Shown here one piece after another: positions 32,993 through 39,537 of a stretch of DNA of 39,537 bases (within the stretch, counting starts at the first letter, position 1; each line of letters opens with the position of its first letter). The stretch spans positions 1 to 39,537 of the forward strand of contig JAHDCG010000041.1 of assembly GCA_020629965.1 (NCBI GenBank), in the 5' to 3' direction. The notes beneath the pieces are model-generated. The model did no database searches, had not been told where the DNA came from, and was given only the letters and a program-made list of their open reading frames with translations. Origin of the DNA: Saprospiraceae bacterium (GTDB lineage Bacteria > Bacteroidota > Bacteroidia > Chitinophagales > Saprospiraceae). The position numbers and the translations under genes were made by a program.

Positions 32993-33523
32993 TTAATCGG
33001 CTTTTTTCCGCACTCTTCGCACCACCCACACCATTCCCGCACTCAAAAAAATCTTAACCGCCGCCCCTTTCCACAGATTGACGAAGCCGTATTCCGTTGC
33101 CGACTCTAAGCCGAAAAGCGTCACTAAGCGCAGCCCGCCGCACAGCAAAATTATCGCCGTGCCGAGAGTCATCAAAGCTAACAAATGCAAAAAATACCGC
33201 TCGGCAGCACGATTGTGCAAATGCGAAACCGCCGCCGCACCTAACAAAAAACCCAATAAATACCCGCCCGAAGACCCCGTAAAGACCTCGATGCCCGACG
33301 CACCGTCCGCAAAAACGGGCAGCCCCGCCGCGCCGAGCAGCAGGTAAAGCAGCACGAAAGCTACCGTTTGCCGCAGCGGTAACAGTGCCGCACACACGAG
33401 CAGCGCGAGCGTCTGCCCCGTGACGGGAATTTGCGCCAAGGGCAAAGTATAGGTCAACTGCGCACTAATGCTCAATATCGCAACGGCGAGTAAGATTTTT
33501 CCGCTGGTTTGGTAGGTCGGCAA
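32993..33523 (-). CDS. bioY: biotin transporter BioY (ECF S component)
   Basis: 176-residue integral membrane protein with six predicted hydrophobic helices. The substrate-binding S component of a biotin energy-coupling-factor transporter. Diagnostic motifs: LPLAQIPVTGQTLALLVCAA near residue 27, then LLYLLLGAAGLPVFADG and GSSGGYLLGF. No BioM or BioN genes are adjacent, so it either works alone, uses a shared ECF module, or has its partners elsewhere. No riboswitch or BirA-like operator was recognised upstream. The Arg/Lys-rich end (VVRRVRKKAD) would be cytosolic. Confidence 0.95.
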   Translation of the reverse strand: MPTYQTSGKILLAVAILSISAQLTYTLPLAQIPVTGQTLALLVCAALLPLRQTVAFVLLYLLLGAAGLPVFADGASGIEVFTGSSGGYLLGFLLGAAAVSHLHNRAAERYFLHLLALMTLGTAIILLCGGLRLVTLFGLESATEYGFVNLWKGAAVKIFLSAGMVWVVRRVRKKAD

Positions 33524-33574
33524 ATTTTTGAATTTTAGTTTAGGTCACGGCTTAAATCGGTCGGTAAAGGTAAG

Positions 33575-33612
33575 TTTACTCAAAAGATGACTTTGAGTCA
33601 CCCTGTGCGTAA
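33575..33612. repeat. 38-bp dispersed repeat, copy 1
   Basis: Matches 38917-38954 at 34 of 38 positions in the same orientation. It contains an ACTCAAAAG ... CTTTGAGT inverted pairing and ends CACCCTGTGCGTAA. It lies upstream of bioY. Confidence 0.85.
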
Positions 33613-33693
33613 ACCCGGCTTCGATTCGCCACCTTAGTCTGTTTATTAAACAGCAGCAACGGAAGCCGCGAAAATAGTCCTTTACCTTAACCT

Positions 33694-33729
33694 AAAAAAG
33701 GCAAGTCCAATTAAGAACTTGCCTTTTTT
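33694..33729 (-). terminator. terminator downstream of the mscS-family gene
   Basis: A 13-bp perfect stem (33694-33706 with 33717-33729) with A and T runs on its outer ends, 38 bases past the stop of the mechanosensitive channel gene. It is symmetric, so it could also act on the plus strand. Confidence 0.88.
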
Positions 33730-33766
33730 AAGCAAACAGAGACGCTAAGCAATCTAAACTCTCAAC

Positions 33767-34816
33767 CTAAGCCTCTTCCTTCTCCCGTCCGTTTTGCTTC
33801 GATTTATCCTTTTCCTTGCGCTCATCCGCGCGCTCTTCGCGCACTTTCCACAGTGGTTTCGGGTCTTCTTTACCTTTTTGCGTTTTTGCCCAGCCTTCGC
33901 GTTGCTTTTCGCGGTCGCCGTCAAATTCATCTGTTTGGTCGTGAATGAGGTTGACCTGCGTTTCATACGGCATGTCGATGCGGGCTTCGTCCATCGCTTC
34001 TTTGACTTTTTTGATGACACGGGCGTGGGTGTGTACGACGTTGGCACGTTCGGAGTTTGTCCACCAGCGAATGCGAATCGTCACCCAACTCGCCGCCAAA
34101 TCCCACGGCAAAATATCGACGTCTTTACTCGTGTCGATGCCCTCGATGCCCTGCATGGCTTTTCTTGCGACCTCGACCGCCTCGCCGATGTCGTCGCCGT
34201 AGCCGATACCCACATCGTACTGCGAGCGAATGAGGTCGTTAGCGGTTTTGACCTTGACGGCATTGGTGTAGATTTCGCTGTTCGGCACGACGATACGTTG
34301 GTTGTCGTATTGGCGAATAATGGTGGCGCGGGTTTCGATACGCTCTACCGTACCTTCAAAGCCTTCGACGATGATTTGGTCACCGATTTCGAAAGGTTGA
34401 CGCAATAAAATGAGCACACCGGCGAGCCAGTTTTGCAGAATATCTTTAAAGGCAAAACCGATGGCTACCGAACTGACACCGAGACCGGCAATTAAATCTC
34501 CGGGTTTCAAAGTCGGCACGACAATGGTCAGCGCGAGCATGATTCCGATAAAAGCGACTATCCATTTGACAAAGCCGCCGAGGACTTCGCCGAGATTTTC
34601 GCGCCCGTTACTGCGCGTTCCTTTAAGGATTAAACGTTGCACGAATTTGGCGAGAAACCAAAAAATGACGGCGACGACGATCGCCACCGCAATATTGGGC
34701 AGCAACCTGACGAAACCGTCCAGCCAGGCATCCAATTTAGAAAAAATGAGAGTGGGGTTAAAATCCACTTCACCCGGTACGTCCGGATTTTTAAGTGAGT
34801 CTTGTTGAAAAAACAT
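33767..34816 (-). CDS. mechanosensitive ion channel, MscS family
   Basis: 349-residue small-conductance mechanosensitive channel that releases osmolytes during hypo-osmotic shock. Three transmembrane segments are seen (about 40-62, 80-103, 108-130). The pore-lining helix is the GLGVSSVAIGFAFKDILQNW region, and the beta domain follows as GDQIIVEGFEGTVERIETRA and IVVPNSEIYTNAVKV. The C-terminal cytoplasmic vestibule runs to about residue 285, and then a highly charged Lys/Glu/Arg tail of about 65 residues follows that MscS of E. coli lacks. Transcribed alone; a terminator lies 38 bases past the stop. Confidence 0.94.
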   Translation of the reverse strand: MFFQQDSLKNPDVPGEVDFNPTLIFSKLDAWLDGFVRLLPNIAVAIVVAVIFWFLAKFVQRLILKGTRSNGRENLGEVLGGFVKWIVAFIGIMLALTIVVPTLKPGDLIAGLGVSSVAIGFAFKDILQNWLAGVLILLRQPFEIGDQIIVEGFEGTVERIETRATIIRQYDNQRIVVPNSEIYTNAVKVKTANDLIRSQYDVGIGYGDDIGEAVEVARKAMQGIEGIDTSKDVDILPWDLAASWVTIRIRWWTNSERANVVHTHARVIKKVKEAMDEARIDMPYETQVNLIHDQTDEFDGDREKQREGWAKTQKGKEDPKPLWKVREERADERKEKDKSKQNGREKEEA

Positions 34817-34889
34817 ATTTATTTGTTTGGTTAATAAACAGGAAAGTTAATGTTTCGGTAAATCGTTTTTTTTAGTGGTTTGTTCAAAA

Positions 34890-34897
34890 TATCTTTG
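34890..34897 (+). promoter_or_regulatory. candidate -7 box for the DUF4139-like gene
   Basis: TATCTTTG with TTTT at the 19-base-spaced -33 position, 76 bases upstream of the ATG at 34974. Confidence 0.5.
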
Positions 34898-34973
34898 CCA
34901 CATTAATGTTTTTTCGGAAAGCCGAAAATAGTCTCGAATATTTGCCGTTTTAGTCATCAAAACTAACCGAATT

Positions 34974-36551
34974 ATGAAAAAAATTACCGCTCTTCTCCTG
35001 TTTCTCACCGCCGGCGTCTTCTCTTTTGCTCAAATGCAGACCGAAAGCATTGCGATTTTTAAAAACGGTCAGTCTTTTGTGACGAAAAAAGGTGATGTCG
35101 CCGCTATCGACGGCAAATATATGATGCAGGAAAATTTGCCGTCCGCGCTTTTCGGTACGCTGTGGTTTTCAGCGCCCGACGGGAAGATTAAGTCGTTGGT
35201 AAGCTATCGAGACAGTATTGAAAACAAGAAAAGTAAGTTGCGTTTTTCGCGCATTGACCTGCTGAAAAGTAATGTCGGAAAAGAAGTTGTGTTTTACTTA
35301 AAAGCGACGGGGGGCAACGAGAACGGAGCGTTTATGAAAGGTTTTTTGCGCTATATCGACTGTGAAGCACGCGGAGAATGCACGGTCATTTTGGAAAACG
35401 AAAAGAAAACTTTTGTATTCGGAACGGAGGATGTTATGAGGTTCAAATTTGAAAACGGCATCAATATTCCCGCTCCGAAAAAATCGCTCGCACCAGTCAT
35501 TGAAGTCGCTTTTACCGACCAAAATGCTACCCAAAATCTGCAAATGATGTACCTGCAAAACGGACTGTCGTGGACGCCGCAGTACCTGCTGCGACTGCAG
35601 GACGAAAAAACCGCAGCCCTCACCATGCAAGCCGTCATTGTCAATAACACCGAAGACATCGACAACGTACCGCTCGATTTGGTCATCGGTGTGCCCAATT
35701 TCAAATACGCGACCGGTCTCGAAAATTTCCTGAATTTTGCGGGTAATACCTCGCTGCCGGGTCGGAATAATACCGCTTTTCCCAACAGTTTTTCCAACGT
35801 TGCAGCACAGCAAATTACCTACGGCATCGACGCCGCACCGACCGCCGATTTTTCCGCCGGAACGGGCGCGGAAGGCAGCGAAAACGAAGATTTATACTTC
35901 TACCGCCTCCCGAATTTTTCGCTGCGCAAAGACGGTCGCGCCATGCACAATATTTTTTCCGATGAAGTCAAAATTCAACACCTATACGAAACCAATCTCA
36001 ACGGCAACGTCGAAAATGCGAACAGCTACCAACCCGAATTTCTCTTTTCCGCCAATCGCCAAAATCCCGTTTTTCACGTCGTAAAATTGGAAAACACCAC
36101 GCAAAATCCGTGGACAACCGCCCCGATTTTGGTGATGAACGAAAAAAACGGCACCGCCCGCCCGCTCAGTCAGGACATACTCAATTACACCGCGAAAGGC
36201 AGCAACGGCTTCGTCAAATTAACGGAAACACCCGAGGTAAAAATCAAACACGCCGAAAAACGCATCGACCTGACACCCAACGCCCTCAAGCGTTACGGTT
36301 ACAATTATGCCCTCGTAAAAGTCGCGGGACAACTAACCGTCAAGTCTTTCAAAAATAAAAAAATCGACCTCAACGTGCGCCGCCAAATCATCGGCAACCT
36401 ACTGAAAAGCGACAAAGAGTGGCTAAAAGCCGAAATGCTCAACACCTCGAATACCCCGAACCGCAAGACGAATGTCTGTTGGGAATTGGAAGTGAAAGCG
36501 GGCGAGGAAGTGACGGTGGATTATGAGTATGAAATCTATTTGCGTAAGTAA
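34974..36551 (+). CDS. secreted DUF4139-like protein
   Basis: 525 residues. Signal peptide MKKITALLLFLTAGVFSFAQ. The central region (YLQNGLSWTPQYLLRLQDEK, then AVIVNNTEDIDNVPLDLVIG and VPNFKYATG) is the conserved core of DUF4139/mucoidy-inhibitor-like proteins, and the end (NVCWELEVKAGEEVTVDYEY) matches their beta-sandwich closure. The coiled coil that often precedes this domain is absent; instead the N-terminal 150 residues are beta-rich. Function is unknown in the family; periplasmic or outer-membrane location is inferred from the signal peptide. Monocistronic. Confidence 0.8.
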   Translation: MKKITALLLFLTAGVFSFAQMQTESIAIFKNGQSFVTKKGDVAAIDGKYMMQENLPSALFGTLWFSAPDGKIKSLVSYRDSIENKKSKLRFSRIDLLKSNVGKEVVFYLKATGGNENGAFMKGFLRYIDCEARGECTVILENEKKTFVFGTEDVMRFKFENGINIPAPKKSLAPVIEVAFTDQNATQNLQMMYLQNGLSWTPQYLLRLQDEKTAALTMQAVIVNNTEDIDNVPLDLVIGVPNFKYATGLENFLNFAGNTSLPGRNNTAFPNSFSNVAAQQITYGIDAAPTADFSAGTGAEGSENEDLYFYRLPNFSLRKDGRAMHNIFSDEVKIQHLYETNLNGNVENANSYQPEFLFSANRQNPVFHVVKLENTTQNPWTTAPILVMNEKNGTARPLSQDILNYTAKGSNGFVKLTETPEVKIKHAEKRIDLTPNALKRYGYNYALVKVAGQLTVKSFKNKKIDLNVRRQIIGNLLKSDKEWLKAEMLNTSNTPNRKTNVCWELEVKAGEEVTVDYEYEIYLRK

Positions 36552-36558
36552 AAGCAAT

Positions 36559-36646
36559 AGTAACCGCGACTTTTAAGTCGTCGTAAAGCATCCGTAGGAT
36601 GCATGAATAACAACTTTTTCCCGACGACCTGAAGGTCGCAGTTACT
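36559..36646. repeat. 88-bp cruciform element between converging genes
   Basis: Outer arms AGTAACCGCGAC (from 36559) and GGTCGCAGTTACT (to 36646) pair across the element. Each arm also folds on itself (CGACTT-TT-AAGTCG and CGACC-TGAA-GGTCG), and GCATCC-GTA-GGATGC sits in the centre. The right arm includes the TAA stop of the xylanase gene (36642-36644). Confidence 0.85.
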
Positions 36647-38783
36647 CAAAAACCACCTTCATAAAATACCGCTCTTCCCCCTGCAGAATTTCCAAAAAGT
36701 ACATGCCGCGTAAATCATTCAGCGGCAAAGTCTCTACGGAATTTTGCAGCGTTTGCGTTAAAATTAACTTGCCCGCAGTGTCGGTCAGGCGCAGCTCCGC
36801 CGGGGCACGGTTGCGTTTTTCTACGGTGATAAAATCGTGTGCGGGATTTGGGAAAACGGAAAAATTCGGGCTTTGATTTACGGGAATATTCTCGATGTCG
36901 GTCGCCAAATTATCGCACTCGATGGTAATTTCCGTGTTGTCGGTGATGCTGCGGGTTTCGGTGATTGTTTCGCCGTTGCAAATGTAAGTTATTTCGTAGT
37001 CGCCTTTAAACACGCGGGTCTCGATGTTTCCGCTCGGGTCGGCGGTGCGGGTTTCGTCTGTCCGCCATTCCTCAAAAACCAAGTTGACAAAGGCATCGCC
37101 GGGGGCGGTCATCGACCAATCTTCGTTGAAGAGATTGGCACCCGGATTCATAAAAGTCGCACCGTCCCAAAAGTTCCAAAATATGAAACCGTCGGTACTT
37201 TCGTGACTGAAAACGGCGGTCAAAAAATCGCGCAGATAGTCGGCTGCCAACTGCTGATTGATACCCGGCGGCAAGTCGAATTCGGTAATTTTGTGCGTCT
37301 TGCCGAAGCTGTCGTAAAAGTCATCCAGAGTGCCGAGTACATCGTAAATCGAATTGGGCGAGCCGCCGATGTGCGCCTGAAAACCGATGCCGTCCAAGGG
37401 TGCGCCGGAGTCGATAACTTCCTGTATTTTATTTTTCAAATCGTCGTACAGCGGGCCGTCGGTATTGCCGAGACTCATGGTTACGTAGTCGTTGATGTAC
37501 CATTTGGTTGCGGGCGAAATTTCTTCGGCGCGGGTGAGAATGTCTGCGTAGATTTCCCGCCCCGTTTCGTTGTCGTTCCAATCCGCAAAGACGGGTTCGA
37601 GGTCGGTATTGACGGCGATTTCGTTGAGGGCATCCCATTCCGAAACATTGCTCTCGAAGTTAGGCAGCGTCAGCATTTCCTCCAAGTGCGCGTCGATTCT
37701 GTTCCACACATAATCGGGGTTATTCTGGTTGGCTTGAATATCGTCCGGCATATACTGAAAACCCGGCCACACCAGCGTATGACCGCGCATCTTAATCCCC
37801 TGTGCCGCCACCCAATCGGCGGCATTTATCACTTCTTCGTGACTCGCCAGCCACATTTGTTCCCAGCCGTCCCATTTCAAATCATTCTCAAAAACCACCC
37901 AATTAAAGCCGTGCCCCGCGCCGTCGAGATTGATGATTTTTTCCTGATAAAGCGGCGTAAAATCATTATTGTCAGCCAGCCGCGATGCCAAAACCGCCGA
38001 GCCGAAAGCGTATTCATGACGCGTCATTTCGATGTCGAAAGCCGCATTGGGTACGGGCGTGCCGTCGGTCGTTTGCGCATTGATAGTCAGGTCGGCTTTG
38101 CGGTAAAGGTCGATGTTGTCCGCCGCCGTTGCCCGCCATTCCGCATCGTCTTCGTAGCCGCCGTAGAGTTCGTTGTAATATTGGCTCGGCATGTCTGCTA
38201 AATCGATTTCCTCTCCGTAGCGCAGCACCGTAAAACCGCCGATGCGCACCGTCTGCGCCTGTCCGCCGAGATGCAGTCCGAAAGCGACCTCGCCCGGCGC
38301 GTAGTCGCCGTGCATCACCTCCACGGGAATGAAATACTGTCGCCACTGCGAGTTGATATTGACCGCCGCGTAAAATTCCTTGGTAAAGTCAGAAACGCGC
38401 TCGATATAGACATTTGCCGTAGCGGAAGCGGGCGGAATGCCTTCGGCTTTGAGCCACACGACGAGCATCAGTTTTTCGCCGTTCGCCACGGGAAGCGTGT
38501 TGGTAATGCCCCAGCCGCTGTCCCATGGATTGGTGCCGCCCGCGCCGACCGTGACCTCGGAATAAAGACTGAAATCCTGTCCGGAAATTTCCTCGGTGGT
38601 CGCCTGTAAATTGTAGCTGAAAACGTTGTTCATGATATCGACCTCATTATCGAAAAGTACAAAATCAGCCTGCGGCAAGTCGTAAGCGACTTCAAAAAAA
38701 GTGCTGATATTTTGGTGGTAAGCATCTTGGGCGAGGGCGAAAGTGACGGTGAAAACGAGGAGAAGGGTAAGTAATTTTTTCAT
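36642..38783 (-). CDS. secreted endo-1,4-beta-xylanase (GH10) with type IX sorting domain
   Basis: 713 residues. Signal peptide MKKLLTLLLVFTVTFALAQ; then a carbohydrate-binding-like beta sandwich (about 20-190, CBM4/9 style); then a GH10 barrel (about 230-570) with GHTLVWPG, the acid/base Glu in WDALNEIAVN, and the nucleophile Glu in HKITEFDLPPG; then a short beta domain; then a type A sorting domain (FSVFPNPAHDFITVE ... LNDLRGMYFLEIL). It should hydrolyse xylan after export through the type IX system. The frame also offers an ATG at 38795, but the MKKLL start at 38781-38783 is the more typical signal peptide. No other polysaccharide-degradation gene is nearby, so it is not part of a visible utilisation locus. 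Confidence 0.93.
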   Translation of the reverse strand: MKKLLTLLLVFTVTFALAQDAYHQNISTFFEVAYDLPQADFVLFDNEVDIMNNVFSYNLQATTEEISGQDFSLYSEVTVGAGGTNPWDSGWGITNTLPVANGEKLMLVVWLKAEGIPPASATANVYIERVSDFTKEFYAAVNINSQWRQYFIPVEVMHGDYAPGEVAFGLHLGGQAQTVRIGGFTVLRYGEEIDLADMPSQYYNELYGGYEDDAEWRATAADNIDLYRKADLTINAQTTDGTPVPNAAFDIEMTRHEYAFGSAVLASRLADNNDFTPLYQEKIINLDGAGHGFNWVVFENDLKWDGWEQMWLASHEEVINAADWVAAQGIKMRGHTLVWPGFQYMPDDIQANQNNPDYVWNRIDAHLEEMLTLPNFESNVSEWDALNEIAVNTDLEPVFADWNDNETGREIYADILTRAEEISPATKWYINDYVTMSLGNTDGPLYDDLKNKIQEVIDSGAPLDGIGFQAHIGGSPNSIYDVLGTLDDFYDSFGKTHKITEFDLPPGINQQLAADYLRDFLTAVFSHESTDGFIFWNFWDGATFMNPGANLFNEDWSMTAPGDAFVNLVFEEWRTDETRTADPSGNIETRVFKGDYEITYICNGETITETRSITDNTEITIECDNLATDIENIPVNQSPNFSVFPNPAHDFITVEKRNRAPAELRLTDTAGKLILTQTLQNSVETLPLNDLRGMYFLEILQGEERYFMKVVFE

Positions 38784-38828
38784 GACTTTTTGCATTTAGA
38801 AGGCGATTTTAAACCTCTAAAAAACGAA

Positions 38829-38865
38829 AAAATCCCGTTATTTCTGATTGAAATAACGGGATTTT
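38829..38865 (-). terminator. terminator downstream of the DUF4252-like gene
   Basis: A 16-bp stem (38829-38844 with 38850-38865), TGATT loop, with a T run on the minus strand. It lies between the DUF4252-like gene and the xylanase, so the latter needs its own promoter in the 45 bases before its ATG, or is reached by readthrough. Confidence 0.88.
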
Positions 38866-38916
38866 CGGTTGTCCGACAAAAATTTAAGCGAGGTTTGGTC
38901 GGGTATCGCTCCGATT

Positions 38917-38954
38917 TTTACTCAAAAGAGGACTCAGAGTCACCCTGTGAGTAA
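38917..38954. repeat. 38-bp dispersed repeat, copy 2
   Basis: Copy of 33575-33612 (34 of 38 identical). It starts TTTACTCAAAAGAGGACT and ends 4 bases before the stop of the DUF4252-like gene. Confidence 0.85.
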
Positions 38955-38958
38955 TCAC

Positions 38959-39537
38959 CTACGCGCGCGGCGTTTTCTTCACCGGCTTTTTCTCCTCTTC
39001 CTTCGGCTTTTCGACTTCGGGTTCGACCTCATCGTAATAATCGTCGCCGCTGTCGTTGGCGTTTTTCACGGTGGTTTTGATTAACTCTGCGATTTCCGAT
39101 TTTTTCAGTTTTGACTTCATGTTCATCAGCATCAGTCCGTTTTCTTCGCTGCGAACCAAAATGACAAGATTTTTGATTTTGTCGCCGTCGTCGCGCATCA
39201 TAAAGTGTACGTCGGTTTCGGCATTTTTAAACATAAACAAATTATCGAAGCCGCTGTCGTACACCCCCTCGGTAAATTTCTTAATGTCGGCATCGTTGGC
39301 GGGGCTGTAATCTTCGACAGCCAACACTCTCATTCCTTTTATTTTTTTCATCAAATCGACACCCATCACCGCCGTCTCGTCGTCTTCATCCACGTGCTTT
39401 TTGGCAATGACGGAGCCGATTTTAAACATAAAACCGGGCACGGCAATCGACCGCGCACCCGCCGAGTTTTTAAATTCGCGGTAAAATTTATTGACGGAAC
39501 GTTGGGCGAAAGTTTGGACGGAAAAGAGGAGACAGAG
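38959..39537 (-). CDS. DUF4252-like exported protein, 5' end outside window
   Basis: At least 192 residues. The frame runs off the right edge; the ATG or GTG near 39441 is internal, because upstream codons read LCLLFSVQTFAQ (end of a signal peptide) followed by RSVNKFYREFKNSAGARSIA, the usual opening of the DUF4252 family. The rest is a small alpha/beta domain (VLAVEDYSPAND, VHFMMRDDGDKIKNLVIL) and a Glu/Lys/Pro-rich tail (VEKPKEEEKKPVKKTPRA). Many members of this family lie next to ECF sigma-factor genes; whether one is present here lies beyond the window. Function unknown. Confidence 0.8.
   Translation of the reverse strand, partial: LCLLFSVQTFAQRSVNKFYREFKNSAGARSIAVPGFMFKIGSVIAKKHVDEDDETAVMGVDLMKKIKGMRVLAVEDYSPANDADIKKFTEGVYDSGFDNLFMFKNAETDVHFMMRDDGDKIKNLVILVRSEENGLMLMNMKSKLKKSEIAELIKTTVKNANDSGDDYYDEVEPEVEKPKEEEKKPVKKTPRA

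Noticed and set aside
36837-38201. 454-residue plus-strand ORF
   Set aside because: It is antisense to the GH10 xylanase, whose signal peptide, catalytic motifs and sorting domain are unambiguous. The ORF has no family features.

Overview
The window comes from a bacterium of the phylum Bacteroidota, probably a gliding or type IX secreting lineage such as the Saprospiria; the class is an inference. The evidence is: a PorP/SprF protein, an OmpA/PD40 protein and a large protein with a gliding-motility C-terminal domain encoded side by side; type IX sorting domains on a GH10 xylanase and on a gene remnant; Bacteroidota promoter elements (TTTG and TAnnTTTG); and very few Shine-Dalgarno sequences.

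Layout. 1-3179: most of a fused acyl-CoA mutase/G-protein chaperone (icmF, minus strand, cut by the left edge). 3291-7672: an accessory patch with an overlapping ATPase/DUF4276-like pair, a hypothetical gene split by an in-frame TAG, an Rpn-type PD-(D/E)XK gene, and a 54-bp duplicate of that gene joined to an orphan type IX sorting domain. 7800-17957: housekeeping genes (msrB, an ECF sigma factor, gyrB, an XRE/S24 regulator, a phosphopantetheinyl transferase, mtaB, trxB, a small membrane protein). 18042-24778: the OmpA, PorP/SprF and gliding-motility C-terminal-domain trio, all on the minus strand. 25203-26323: an initiator tRNA-Met gene with a 303-nt group I intron, followed by a free-standing PD-(D/E)XK protein of the I-Ssp6803I homing-endonuclease type. 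26508-36551: a secreted hypothetical protein, a 5'-nucleotidase-type lipoprotein, a truncated AMP-binding-like protein, a Crp/Fnr regulator with a beta-barrel-like neighbour, a GNAT acetyltransferase, BioY, MscS and a DUF4139-like secreted protein. 36642-39537: a secreted GH10 xylanase and a DUF4252-like protein cut by the right edge.

The most interesting system is the tRNA-fMet locus. The intron can be folded from sequence: a U-G pair at the 5' splice site, P2-P9 helices and a terminal G. It has no internal ORF, but the protein encoded 216 bp downstream belongs to the family known from the cyanobacterial tRNA-fMet group I intron. This suggests an intron and an endonuclease that are separate but still neighbours. 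The second notable pattern is a class of short-period (7-10 bp) degenerate repeats that often begin right after stop codons and are often arranged as inward-facing pairs across intergenic gaps.
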